A DNA stretch of 64,000 bases from Actinoplanes regularis (GTDB taxonomy: Bacteria > Actinomycetota > Actinomycetes > Mycobacteriales > Micromonosporaceae). The position numbers and the translations under genes are program-made. Shown here piece by piece: positions 41,877 to 50,832 of this stretch. The stretch covers positions 62,001 to 126,000 of the forward strand of contig NZ_FZNR01000022.1 in the NCBI RefSeq assembly GCF_900188005.1, given 5' to 3'. Numbering within the stretch: the first letter of the stretch is position 1; every line of letters begins with the position of its first letter. Below the pieces are notes generated by a model, which searched no databases, was not told the origin of the DNA, and saw nothing but the letters and a program-made list of their open reading frames with translations.

Positions 41877-42330
41877 GTGCCCCAGACGCTGCCGCTCGCG
41901 ATCGGGCAGCTTTACGACCCGACCCGACCCGGCCGGGTCTGCCGGAGGGCCTGTCGTGGCGGTTGTCCACCCGCGGCGTGGAGCCGCTGCTGTCGTTCGT
42001 GCTGCCGAGCCAGGCCGAGATCGACGCGGTGCACGGGCGTACCGGCGCGGCGGAGTTCGCGCTCATTGTCGAGCCCAATGTGCTGATGCTCTGCTGCCGC
42101 CTCGGCGCAGGCCTGAGCCGGCAATGCCAGCCCTGGCATGCGTGCCGGCAGGAGGCCGGCTATCCGTCCGGGCTACCCGGCACCGAAGCGCCCCCGGAAC
42201 CTGCATCTGCGGCTGCACGTCGACCTGGTCGACGCGGACACCGGGATCCTGCGTGCACACGGCGAGGTGTCCTGCCGCCACCGTTCGTCGCCGCGATGCT
42301 GCGCCGCCAGGACAGAGACGCACACAGGGA
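41877..42330 (+). pseudogene. Frameshifted conserved actinobacterial protein gene
   Basis: Pieces of one protein lie in different frames: MPQTLPLAIGQLYDPTRPG (from GTG 41877), LSWRLSTRGVEPLLSFVLPS and AEFALIVEPNVLMLCCRLG, then after about 42180 LHLRLHVDLVDADTGILRAHGEVS. At least two frameshifts break it, and the expected C-terminal part is missing. No function is known for the family. Confidence 0.6.
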
Positions 42331-42392
42331 GACCGGGACTGCTACCCGTTCTGTGCTACGGTCTCCGTGTTGCAGTTTTGATTTCCGTAGAC

Positions 42393-42440
42393 GTTTCCAG
42401 CGCCTGATGGGGTTATCTGAAACCCTTCCAGGCGCTTTTT
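42393..42440 (+). promoter_or_regulatory. Attenuator-like leader of the cold-shock gene
   Basis: AGCGCCTG (42399-42406) pairs with CAGGCGCT (42429-42436) plus inner GGGTT/AACCC, followed by TTTTT: a rho-independent terminator 92 bases before the csp start. GTTTCCAG (42393-42400) can instead pair with CTGAAAC (42417-42423), which would break the terminator stem. A TACGGT hexamer (about 42357-42362) upstream could be the -10, making this part of the csp 5' leader. Confidence 0.6.
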
Positions 42441-42531
42441 CGTTTTGTCGTGTCGGTTCGGCGCGGGCGATCAACGCGGCGGCGTAAGAGTCCGCACACC
42501 GCGGTCTCGAACAGCCTGCGAAGGAGCAGAC

Positions 42532-42735
42532 ATGGCTACAGGTACCGTGAAGTGGTTCAACGGCGACAAGGGCTTCGGCTTCATCACTCAGGACGACGGC
42601 GGCGCCGACGTCTTCGCCCACTTCTCCGCGATCGCGTCGAGCGGCTTCCGCAGCCTCGATGAGAACCAGCGGGTGGAGTTCGACGTCACCCAGGGCCAGA
42701 AGGGCCTGCAGGCGGAGAACATCCGCCCGCTCTGA
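42532..42735 (+). CDS. cspA: Cold-shock protein
   Basis: A 67-residue CSD protein from ATG 42532 behind AAGGAG. RNP1 is KGFGFI (about 14-19) and RNP2 is VFAHFSAI (about 30-37), in MATGTVKWFNGDKGFGFI order. It binds single-stranded nucleic acid and acts as an RNA chaperone. A strong hairpin terminator follows the stop, and a terminator/antiterminator-like leader precedes it. Confidence 0.96.
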   Translation: MATGTVKWFNGDKGFGFITQDDGGADVFAHFSAIASSGFRSLDENQRVEFDVTQGQKGLQAENIRPL

Positions 42736-42746
42736 CCCACATTCTG

Positions 42747-42784
42747 CGAACGGCGGCCCGACTGGTTCAGCGGGCCGCCGTTCG
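42747..42784 (+). terminator. Terminator of the cold-shock gene
   Basis: CGAACGGCGGCCCG (42747-42760) and CGGGCCGCCGTTCG (42771-42784), a perfect 14-bp stem with a 10-nt loop, 12 bases after the csp stop. The tail is GCATTTCC; many actinobacterial terminators lack a long T-run. Confidence 0.8.
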
Positions 42785-42799
42785 GCATTTCCGCGGGCG

Positions 42800-42900
42800 G
42801 TGCACACCGTCGCCGAACTCGCCGGACTTTTCGCCGTCTCCGGCCCGCCGTGTACCGGGTCGTGGAACGCGTCGCCGCCTCGGCCTCAGCACCGTGACCT
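42800..42900 (+). pseudogene. Possible serine-recombinase HTH remnant
   Basis: TVAELAGLFAVS in one frame continues as VYRVVERVAAS in the next, together resembling the C-terminal HTH of resolvases. It is too short and frameshifted for certainty. Confidence 0.3.
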
Positions 42901-42974
42901 TCCCCGGCCACCCGCACAGGGCCGACCGGCCATCGGCCAGGCCCGCGCATTCGCAGACGAGAGGCACCACCATC

Positions 42975-44279
42975 ATGACGGCGCTACCAGACCAGTGATC
43001 GGCTCACGAGAACCCGGTAAGCGGCGGGCAGCCAGCCGACGCGAACCTGCGCGCCCTGTTCGGCCAGTCCATCGCCGTGTTCGCCGTGCTGTCCGGGCCG
43101 GCGCACGTGCTGGAGACCGCGAACCCCGCGTTCTTCGCCGCCCTCGGCGAGGACCGGGCCCGCGCCGGGATCCCGCTCGCCGACCTGATGCCTGAACTGG
43201 CCGACCAGGGCTTCCTCGACCTGCTCGACCAGGTGTACCGCACCGGTGAGCCCTACACCGGCCACGACGCCCGCATGCTGCTGGGCCGCGGAGCGCAGGC
43301 GCGGGAGGCATACTTCGACTTCACCTTCGAACCGCGACGCGCAGCCGACGGCACCGTGACCGGTATCCGGATGATCGGCGTGGAAACCACTCAGATCAAA
43401 CACGCGCAACGGCTCATGACCAAACACCGCGCCCTGCTGGAGCAGATCGCCCGGCAAGCGCCACTGCCCGAGGTGCTCGACGGCATGGCCCGCAGCATCG
43501 AGAACCTCTCCCCACACGGAACGCTTGTCTCCATCCTGCTCGCCGACCCCGACGGCCGGCACCTGCTGCACGGCGCCGCACCGAGCCTGCCCGGCTTCTA
43601 CAACCAGGCCATCGACGGGATCGCCACCGGTGACGGCATCGGCTCCTGCGGCACCGCAGCCCACCGCCGTGAACCGGTCATCACCAGCAACATCACCACC
43701 GACCCGGCGTGGGACGCGTTCCGGGACCTGGCCGAGGCGGCCGGCCTGGCCGCCTGCTGGTCGATGCCGATCCTGGCCCGCGACGGCCATCTGCTGGGCA
43801 CCTTCGCCATGTACCACCGCATCCCACGCACCCCTGAGGACATCGACCTCGCCCTGGCCCGGCTGTTCGCCGGCACCGCGGCCCTGGCGATCGAACGACA
43901 CCACATCGAACAGGCGAAACAAGCAGCCGAGGCCAGTGCCAAATCGGCTCTGCAGGAGCTGGCCAAGACCGTCCGCGCCGAACGCCAACTACGCGCGGAG
44001 GCTGAGCAGCGCGCCGAGGCCGCCGCGGAACTCAATGCCCGGATGCGCGCCGCCGCCGCCGCGTTGGCCGACCGGCCCCACCCGAAGCACTGCCAGCTCG
44101 GCGGCGCCGCTGACTGTACCGAACCCGCCGAGATCAAGATCGCTGACTCGTGGGGCGACTCGGCATGGGGCTGCCTCACCCACGTCGAGGAAGCGATTAT
44201 TAACGTCCGGTCGGTGTTCATCGCCAGCGAACAACTCGGCGGCCTGGCCGCCTACCTCAACCGATCCGGCCAACGGTAA
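42975..44279 (+). CDS. PAS-GAF sensor protein with a stop at codon 8
   Basis: ATG 42975 behind GAGAGG gives MTALPDQ, then TGA (42996-42998); the same frame continues SAHENPVSGGQPADANLRAL and is open to 44279. The PAS fold (VFAVLSGPAHVLETANPAFFAALGEDRARAG), GAF domain (ALLEQIARQAPLPEVLDGMA, GIGSCGTAAHRREPVITSNI, WSMPILARDGHLLGTFAMY), a coiled coil (about 285-350) and a small Cys-containing tail are intact. A CGA or TGG to TGA change would explain the stop. Restart at GTG 43077 would keep most of the PAS domain (400 residues). No output domain is present, so it probably signals through a partner. Confidence 0.75.
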
Positions 44280-44379
44280 ACGGACAGATGCGCCTGCTGC
44301 TGGCCGTGACACCGTGGCGGTAACGCCACGGACAACGCCTGCCGGATAGGGACGGGCTGCTATAGCCAGCGCGCTGTCC

Positions 44380-44661
44380 ATGAACAGGATCGCCCGAGGG
44401 CTGCCAGCTCAGCCGAGGGCGCGGACAGCCGCTGCTGGACGCGGCCGCGGCAGGTGGCGGCCGCGCGGCCTGGTCCGCAAACTCGAGGTCGACGACCGAT
44501 ATCGTGGCCTGGGACTCGGAACGCTGGCCATCCGCCGGATGCAACACCGGCATCCCGGCTACGCATGGCGGACCACCGCGCACTATCCGACCGCCGGCAC
44601 CTTCTGGACCAACGTGAGCACCGAACCCGAATGCGTACAACAAAGCGAACTGATCGTGTAG
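44380..44661 (+). pseudogene. GNAT acetyltransferase C-terminal fragment
   Basis: KLEVDDRYRGLGLGTLAIRRM carries the acetyl-CoA loop pattern (RGLGLG) of GNAT motif A, followed by TTAHYPTAGTFWTNVS. The N-terminal half of a GNAT fold is missing and replaced by Arg-rich noise. Likely a remnant. Confidence 0.4.
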
Positions 44662-44776
44662 ACCATGCTCACCACCGTCGCCCGCCAACTGTGAGCCACG
44701 TGCCGCACCAGGACCACCAAATCGAGGAACCCTCGGCTCACGCGCCGGGCCCGGCAGCCGGGCAGACCCGAGGCTG

Positions 44777-44971
44777 ATGGCGGCCGTCGCCGGCGCACCG
44801 CTGCGCGAACTCGCCGCCGTGTACCTACCGGCACTGCGCGACCTTCCCGGCACCCAGCCGGTCGACATGACGGACCTGCTCATCGTCGGCGCCGCCGCCA
44901 GCCGCCTGGACCGCCTCATCCGTCCACCCGGGACATCCGGCGGGCGACCAGCGGTGACGTCGGGTCCGTAA
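44777..44971 (+). pseudogene. C-terminal fragment of a P-type cation ATPase
   Basis: LRELAAVYLPALRDLPGTQP and VDMTDLLIVGAAASRLDRLI match the last 50 residues of the intact ATPase at 57235-59919 (LAAIYTPLLRELLGTEPVAV, TDLLIVAAVAALGY, IRLDRRI). Only this tail remains and it is on the opposite strand from the other copies. Confidence 0.75.
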
Positions 44972-45091
44972 CGCCAACGGTGCGGCGCGCGACGTCGTGG
45001 TCGCCTACAGGTGGGTGTGGGCATGCTGGCATCCGCTGCCGGCTGACCGACAGGGTGAGCTGGTCGGCGTTGCCGCACCTGCAACGGGCCG

Positions 45092-46132
45092 CTACTTGTG
45101 CAGCAGAACTTTGAGTGCGCCGGTGTCGCCGGCGCGGCTGAACACCTCGTAGGCGTCGACGACCTGTTCGAGCGCGAACCGGTGGGTGATGAATTTCTGC
45201 GGGGCGAGTTGTCCCGTGCGCAGCAGCTTCAGCAGCGTCGGGGTGGACCAGGTGTCGACGAGGCCGGTCGTGATGGTGACGTTGCGCGTCCACAGGTCTT
45301 CCAGGTGCAGCGTCGCCGGTCCGCCATGGACGCCGACGTTGGCGACGTGCCCGCCCGGGCGTACCAGGCGGGTGCACATCTCGAAGGTGTCGCTCAGCCC
45401 GACGGCTTCGATCACGACGTCGGCGCCGAGTCCCTCGGTGAGCCCGGCGATGATCTGTGCCGGATCCTGCCGGGCCGGGTTGACCGTGACGTCCGCGCCG
45501 AACTGTTTCGCGGCCTCCAACCGGGTGTCGGCGAGGTCGATAGCGATGATGTGACTGGGGCTGTAGAGCCGGGCGCTCATGATCGCGGACAGTCCGATCG
45601 GTCCGGCGCCGACGATCACCACGGTGTCACCGGCCCGGATGCCGCCGTTGACGACACCGACCTCGTAGCCGGTCGGCAGGATGTCGGAGAGCATCAGCAC
45701 CGCTTCGTCGTCCAGACCGGCAGGGATCAGGTAGGTCGAGGTGTCGGCGAACGGAACTCGCGCGAAATCGGCCTGGGTGCCGTCAATCTTGTGGCCGAGA
45801 ATCCAGCCGCCACCACCGAGGCATTGCCCGTAGCCGGCCTCTCGGCAGTAACGGCAGCGACCGCAGGCGCTGATGCACGAGACCACAACCCGATCACCGG
45901 GTTTGACCGTAGTGACGGCCGAGCCGACGGCCTCGACGGTGCCGACGGCCTCGTGGCCGAGGATCCGGCCAGACGTGATATCCGGCAGATCACCTTTGAG
46001 AATATGCAGGTCGGTGCCGCAGATCGTGGTGGCGTCGACGCCGATAATCGCGTCGGTGTCGTCGACGATACGGGAATCCGGAACGTCGTCCCAGCTTTTT
46101 TGTCCAGGACCGTGATAGACGAGTGCCTTCAT
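45092..46132 (-). CDS. Zinc-dependent alcohol dehydrogenase
   Basis: A 346-residue medium-chain ADH from ATG 46132. Catalytic zinc: CGTDLH (Cys38) and GHEAVG (His59, Glu60). Structural zinc: four Cys in CGRCRYCREAGYGQC (about 90-104). Rossmann motif: IVGAGPIGLS (about 172-181). Length and the GGGWILGHKIDGTQADFARVP segment fit bacterial secondary/primary ADHs that interconvert short alcohols and aldehydes or ketones with NAD(P). The shared stress-type promoter element lies at 46282-46317. With phosphoketolase nearby it could serve fermentative NADH disposal. Confidence 0.9.
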   Translation of the reverse strand: MKALVYHGPGQKSWDDVPDSRIVDDTDAIIGVDATTICGTDLHILKGDLPDITSGRILGHEAVGTVEAVGSAVTTVKPGDRVVVSCISACGRCRYCREAGYGQCLGGGGWILGHKIDGTQADFARVPFADTSTYLIPAGLDDEAVLMLSDILPTGYEVGVVNGGIRAGDTVVIVGAGPIGLSAIMSARLYSPSHIIAIDLADTRLEAAKQFGADVTVNPARQDPAQIIAGLTEGLGADVVIEAVGLSDTFEMCTRLVRPGGHVANVGVHGGPATLHLEDLWTRNVTITTGLVDTWSTPTLLKLLRTGQLAPQKFITHRFALEQVVDAYEVFSRAGDTGALKVLLHK

Positions 46133-46281
46133 GACCAGCCTTTCAAAGGTCGATGATGCCCAGGTGATGGCGCCATGTCATAAAAGACAAGCCGCCTACG
46201 GCGAAGAGCGCGCCATGGTGGGCGACTTGGTCGATGAATCCTGCGGCTCAGCAGAAGGGTCGGCGAGCGGCGGTGCGGACA

Positions 46282-46317
46282 GCCACCGGGGACCGGAGTG
46301 ACGCCTTGACCGTACGC
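46282..46317 (-). promoter_or_regulatory. Shared promoter/leader element P1 (upstream of ADH)
   Basis: On the minus strand it reads GCGTACGGT, a variable core, then CCGGTCCCCGGTGGC, 150 bases before the ADH start. TACGGT is a plausible -10. The sequence upstream (AGCGTGAGGAG) is shared with copies P2 and P4. A weaker copy facing right with TTTAGT lies near 46390 in front of the 46536 gene. Confidence 0.7.
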
Positions 46318-46535
46318 CTCCTCACGCTCTCCAGCGCGGCCGGTGTCACATCCCCACTGTTTTCCGCCGTCGCGACGTCAGGCAGAGGATTTAGTCCCGT
46401 CCCTGGCGGGCCGGTATCCACCTCAATGAATCGACCTTGTCAACTCCTGCCAACTTTCATTGTTCATGCCCGCATCGGAGCCGGCACACGACAGGCGTGC
46501 AAGGCTTGAATCCAACGAGATGAGGCCGTGAAACG

Positions 46536-46835
46536 ATGCCGGAACAACGTGTCCGCCAACATGCCGCCCAGCCTGCATTTCCAGTTCCGCCCGGGACAGA
46601 ATCTGGCCGGATGGCCGCGCAGATAATTGACCGGACCGACGATGACCAAATCGATGAGATCGTCGGTCGGCTCGAGCGACGCTATACCAGAGATCAGATC
46701 TCAAGCGCCGACCTCGACAGCCGGGTACGCGGGTTCTATCGTGACTTTGCTACCGCCCGTATCCGCAGTTTTGTCAGCATTTTCGTCGAGCGTCTCGTGC
46801 GCCGGTCGATCGAAACACCGGTCCCAAGTCGCTAG
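46536..46835 (+). CDS. Small three-helix-bundle protein
   Basis: 99 residues from ATG 46536 (ATG 46611 is an alternative). The C-terminal 60 residues (IDEIVGRLERRYTRDQIS, LDSRVRGFYRDFATARIRSF, VSIFVERLVRRSI) match the small actinobacterial three-helix bundle dimerisation domain. No catalytic residue. It is divergent from the ADH gene across the P1 region, so it may belong to the same regulon. Confidence 0.7.
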   Translation: MPEQRVRQHAAQPAFPVPPGTESGRMAAQIIDRTDDDQIDEIVGRLERRYTRDQISSADLDSRVRGFYRDFATARIRSFVSIFVERLVRRSIETPVPSR

Positions 46836-46850
46836 GCATTCCGCGCCGAA

Positions 46851-47273
46851 TTACATTGCCCTGTGTCCCTGACCGCAGTCGGTGACGGACAGCGGGCCGC
46901 GATGGATCTGCACCCCTACGCCCGAGGAAACAGGAGCGTTCATGCCAGAGACCACCCCGACCGTGGTGTTCACGACGATCACGAACAGGATCACCGACGC
47001 GTCGGTGAAGTCGGCGGTGGCCAGCGTGGAACCGGCGGCGGCGAGCAGGACCAGCACGAGCGGGTCACGCAGTTGGGACACGACCCGGCGCCACAACGGC
47101 GGCGGGCGGCGGCTCGGCAGCACGTTGCCGCCGTCGCGAGCCAGCCGCTGAGCGGCGTCACCCGACGACAGGCCGTCCGCATCCGGCGCGGCGAGGTGCG
47201 TTGTGCCGGCCCTCGCGGGTGGCCGGGTGATGTCCGATGCATCCGGAGCGACCTGCAGGTTGGGTACGGTCAT
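46851..47273 (-). pseudogene. N-terminal fragment of a P-type cation ATPase
   Basis: From ATG 47273, residues 1-106 nearly duplicate the N-terminus of the intact ATPase at 57235-59919 (PPARAGTTHLAAPDADGLSS, GDAAQRLARDGGNVLPSRRP, ILFVIVVNTTVGV). Homology ends near 46950 and an unrelated tail runs to a stop at 46851. It follows the nitroreductase gene exactly as the ATPase follows the nitroreductase fragment at 59969. Confidence 0.88.
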
Positions 47274-47321
47274 GGCGTTTCTCGCCATGCTGGATCGTGG
47301 TGAAGCTCCGCGTGGCCCGCG

Positions 47322-48323
47322 TCAGAACCGTTCGATGACCTGGTCCGCGGGTAGTCGTGGTGTGTGTGGGGCGGCGGTGCCGGCCGGATCGCCGGTGGTG
47401 ATCCGCAGCACGAGGTGCGGGTGGCCGAGGCCGGCGAGCAGGTGCCGGATGCGTTCCCGGGTGACGGCCACTTCGATGGTGGCGCTCAGCGGCAGGACTG
47501 ACAGGCCGAGTTCGGTGGCGGTGAGCCAGGCGGCCGACAGTGCTTCGCCGGCGCGGAGCCAGTCGACCTCGCCGTCCTCGGGTCCGTAGAGGATCGCGAA
47601 CGTGGCGGCGTTCTCGTGCGCTGTGGAGATGGGCAGGTCGCCGTGGTGGCCGAAGTCGCGGCCCGGCACGGTCGTCTGGGCGTCCTGGTCCGGGATGGCG
47701 GCGTCCGGGATGCCGCTGCCCAGTGGCCGGGTGCCGCCGGTCCAGTAGTTGACCTCCGTCTGCCAGGTGATGTCCGCGTTCTCGGCGCGTTGCGCCTGGT
47801 CGGCTGCGCTGGCCAGCTCGAGCACCTGGTCGGGACGCAGTATGTGCAGGCCCGCGCCGGCGGATTTGACGACTGCGACGATCGCGTTCAGCTCGTCGGC
47901 GTCTGTTGTGGTGCCCGCGGTGGGCCGGCGGTCGGTGTGCCGCAGCCTGATGGTCTGCCGGTGGCGTCGCGCTTCGAGACTGACCGGGATCCGGTGGTCG
48001 AGGCGTAACCGCGCGAGGTGATCGGGGTGTGCGGGGTCCGGCATGCGCGCGAGGATGGTGTGCCAGCCGTCGGCGGTGAGGCTGACCAGGGCGTGGTGCA
48101 GTGCGGCCCCGCAGCTGAGGATGGCGAGCCGGGAGTGGGGGTCGGTGACTTCGGCCCCACGGCTGTGATCGAGGTAGAGGTTGAGTTCGTTGCTGGTGAG
48201 ACGCCAGCGCCAGGGTTGTGTGTTGTGGATCGATGGGGCGTGCCCGGCCGTGGTCGCGGCGGTCGACAGCGCCCGGGCCTCGGCGCGGGTGTCGTCGGCC
48301 CGGATCGACGCTTCGGTGCTCAT
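47322..48323 (-). CDS. Acg-family FMN-binding nitroreductase-like protein
   Basis: A 333-residue protein from ATG 48323 behind GGAAGGAA. APSIHNTQPWRWRL (about 29-42) is the FMN-site signature of the Acg/Rv2032 group; HRQTIRLRHTDRRPT and WLRAGEALSAAWLTATELGLSVLPLS follow as in nitroreductases. In mycobacteria these proteins belong to the dormancy (DosR) regulon. It lies 36 nt downstream of the phosphoketolase gene and 48 nt upstream of the ATPase fragment, so it is part of one transcription unit. Confidence 0.88.
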   Translation of the reverse strand: MSTEASIRADDTRAEARALSTAATTAGHAPSIHNTQPWRWRLTSNELNLYLDHSRGAEVTDPHSRLAILSCGAALHHALVSLTADGWHTILARMPDPAHPDHLARLRLDHRIPVSLEARRHRQTIRLRHTDRRPTAGTTTDADELNAIVAVVKSAGAGLHILRPDQVLELASAADQAQRAENADITWQTEVNYWTGGTRPLGSGIPDAAIPDQDAQTTVPGRDFGHHGDLPISTAHENAATFAILYGPEDGEVDWLRAGEALSAAWLTATELGLSVLPLSATIEVAVTRERIRHLLAGLGHPHLVLRITTGDPAGTAAPHTPRLPADQVIERF

Positions 48324-48359
48324 ATCGGGTTCCTTCCGGTGTGCTGAACGTTGGGCCCG

Positions 48360-50765
48360 TCAGGGCGTGTGCGGCCAGGTCCAGTCGCGGATCTCGGGTA
48401 GGTCTTCGCCGGTACGCCGTACGTATGCGCGGTGTTCGGCGCGTTTGTCGACCATCTGCTGGCGCAGCACGGCGGCCTTGCGGCCGCGGCCGGGGACGCG
48501 GTCGATGACGTCCATGACGAGGTGGAACCGGTCCATGTCGTTGACGACGAGCATGTCGAACGGCGTGGTCGTGGTGCCTTCCTCCTTGTAGCCGCGGACG
48601 TGCAGGTTGTGGTGGTTGGTGCGCCGGTAGGTGAGGCGGTGGATCAGCCACGGGTAGCCGTGGTAGGCCATGATGACCGGCCGATCGGTGGTGAAGATGG
48701 CGTCGAACTCGGGGTCCGGCAGGCCGTGCGGGTGTTCGGAGACCGGTTGCAGGCGCATCAGGTCGACGACGTTGACCACCCGGACCTTGAGGTCGGGCAG
48801 GTGCTGCCGCAGCAGGTCCGTCGTGGCGAGGATCTCGCATGTCGGTACGTCGCCGGCGGCGGCTAGGACGACGTCGGGGTCGCCGTCGTCGTTGCTTGCC
48901 CAGTCCCAGATGCCGAGGCCGCGGGCGCAGTGCAGGGCGGCGTCGTCCATGTCGAGCCAGGTCGGTGCGGGTTGTTTGCCGGCGACGATGACGTTGATGT
49001 AGTCGCGGCTGCGCAGGCAGTGGTCGGCGACCGAGAGCAGGGTGTTGGCGTCCGGCGGCAGGTAGACCCGGACGACCTCGGCTTTCTTGTTGACGACGTG
49101 GTCGATGAAGCCGGGGTCCTGGTGGGAGGTGCCGTTGTGGTCCTGGCGCCAGACGTGGGAGGTGAGCAGGTAGTTCAGCGACGGGACCGGTTTGCGCCAG
49201 CCGAGGTGCCGGGTGGTCTTGAGCCATTTGGCGTGCTGGTTGACCATCGAGTCGACGATGTGGATGAACGCCTCGTAGCAGGAGAACAGGCCGTGCCGGC
49301 CGGTCAGCAGGTATCCCTCCAGCCAGCCCTGGCAGGTGGTCTCGGACAGGATCTCCATGACCCGGCCGTGCCGGTCCAGGTGCTGGTCCACGTCGTCGAC
49401 CCGGGCCTGCCAGGCCTTGCCGGTGGTGTCGAGGACCGCGCCGAGCCGGTTCGACTCGGTCTCGTCGGGGCCGACCAACCGGAAGTTGCGGTACTCGGCG
49501 TTCGCGGTGAGTACGTCGCGCAGCCAGCCGCCGAGCACCCGGGTCGCCTCGGCGGTCTCGCCGGCCTTGACCGCGTAGTCGCGGAAGGCGGGCAGTTCCA
49601 GGTCGCGGGGGTACCGGCCGCCGTTGGCGTGCGGGTTCGCCGACATGCGCAGGTCACCGCGGGGTAGCCAGTCGACGATCCAGGGCTGCGGGGTGCCGTC
49701 GGTGTCGAACAGCTCGTCGGGCCGATATGAGGTCATCCAGGCGTGCAGGGCGTCGAGGTGCGCGGCGTCGTCGCGGGCCGCCGTCAGCGGAACCTGGTGG
49801 GCGCGCCAGGTTCCCTCGACCGGGAGGCCGTCGACGACTTTCGGGCCGGTCCAACCTTTCGGGGTACGCAGCACGATCATCGGCCAGCGCGGGCGGTCGG
49901 TGACGTCGCCCTCGCGGGCGGCCCGCTGGATCTCGGTGATCTCGTCGAAGACCGTGTCAAGGGTCGCGGCGAGCAGTTGGTGGACCGTCGTCGGGTCGTC
50001 GCCGTCGACGAGGTACGGCTTGTGACCGTACCCCTCAAGGAGCGCGCACAGTTCGGCGTCGCCGATGCGCGCCAGCACCGTCGGGTTGGCGATCTTGTAG
50101 CCGTTGAGGTGCAGGATCGGCAGGACCGCGCCGTCGCCGACCGGGTCGAGGAACTTGTTCGAGTGCCATGACGCGGCCAGCGGGCCCGTCTCGGCCTCGC
50201 CGTCGCCGATCACACAGGCCACGACGAGGTCCGGGTTGTCCAGGGCGGCGCCGTAGGCGTGCGACAGCGAGTAGCCGAGTTCGCCGCCCTCATGGATCGA
50301 GCCGGGTGTCTCGGGTGCGACGTGTGACGGGATGCCGCCGGGGAACGAGAACTGGGTGAACAGCCTCTGCATGCCGGTGAGGTCCTGGGAGATCCGCGGG
50401 TAGACCTCGGAGTACGTCCCTTCCAGCCAGGTGTTCGCGACCAGCCCGGGACCGCCGTGACCCGGCCCGGTCACGTAGATGACCTCCCTGCCACGGGCCG
50501 CGATGATCCGTGACAGGTGGGCGTAGAGCAGGTTCAAGCCGGGGGTGGTGCCCCAGTGCCCGAGCAACCGCGGTTTGACCTGGGCCGGTTGCAGCGGCTC
50601 GCGCAGCAGCGGGTTGCCCATCAGGTAGATCTGCCCGACGGACAGATAGTTGGCGGCCCGCCAGTACGCGTCGATCCGCCGGAGCTCCTCGGCGCTCAGC
50701 GGCTCACCTGCGACCACGCCGAGGGCGCGGGTGTCGTCCGAGGATGTGGTTCGGGTCGTGGTCAT
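48360..50765 (-). CDS. xfp: Phosphoketolase
   Basis: An 801-residue TPP enzyme from ATG 50765. LNLLYAHLSRII, VTGPGHGGPG, the TPP/Mg2+ motif IGDGEAETGPLAASWHSNKF (about 185-205) and LHLNGYKIANPT are all diagnostic for D-xylulose-5-phosphate/fructose-6-phosphate phosphoketolase. It cleaves sugar phosphates with inorganic phosphate to acetyl phosphate plus a shorter sugar phosphate, bypassing part of glycolysis. Downstream of the slipin gene and upstream of the nitroreductase, it is the metabolic centre of the stress cluster. Confidence 0.95.
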   Translation of the reverse strand: MTTTRTTSSDDTRALGVVAGEPLSAEELRRIDAYWRAANYLSVGQIYLMGNPLLREPLQPAQVKPRLLGHWGTTPGLNLLYAHLSRIIAARGREVIYVTGPGHGGPGLVANTWLEGTYSEVYPRISQDLTGMQRLFTQFSFPGGIPSHVAPETPGSIHEGGELGYSLSHAYGAALDNPDLVVACVIGDGEAETGPLAASWHSNKFLDPVGDGAVLPILHLNGYKIANPTVLARIGDAELCALLEGYGHKPYLVDGDDPTTVHQLLAATLDTVFDEITEIQRAAREGDVTDRPRWPMIVLRTPKGWTGPKVVDGLPVEGTWRAHQVPLTAARDDAAHLDALHAWMTSYRPDELFDTDGTPQPWIVDWLPRGDLRMSANPHANGGRYPRDLELPAFRDYAVKAGETAEATRVLGGWLRDVLTANAEYRNFRLVGPDETESNRLGAVLDTTGKAWQARVDDVDQHLDRHGRVMEILSETTCQGWLEGYLLTGRHGLFSCYEAFIHIVDSMVNQHAKWLKTTRHLGWRKPVPSLNYLLTSHVWRQDHNGTSHQDPGFIDHVVNKKAEVVRVYLPPDANTLLSVADHCLRSRDYINVIVAGKQPAPTWLDMDDAALHCARGLGIWDWASNDDGDPDVVLAAAGDVPTCEILATTDLLRQHLPDLKVRVVNVVDLMRLQPVSEHPHGLPDPEFDAIFTTDRPVIMAYHGYPWLIHRLTYRRTNHHNLHVRGYKEEGTTTTPFDMLVVNDMDRFHLVMDVIDRVPGRGRKAAVLRQQMVDKRAEHRAYVRRTGEDLPEIRDWTWPHTP

Positions 50766-50832
50766 CGGGAAACCGCCGTCTTCCTGCTGGTGCCGGCATG
50801 GAGCGGGCACGGCCGGGTCGCGTGCGCGATGC

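Noticed and set aside
47158..49227. A 689-codon minus-strand frame across the nitroreductase and phosphoketolase genes
   Set aside because: Highly Arg/Pro/His-rich frame-shadow of two well-identified genes on the same strand.
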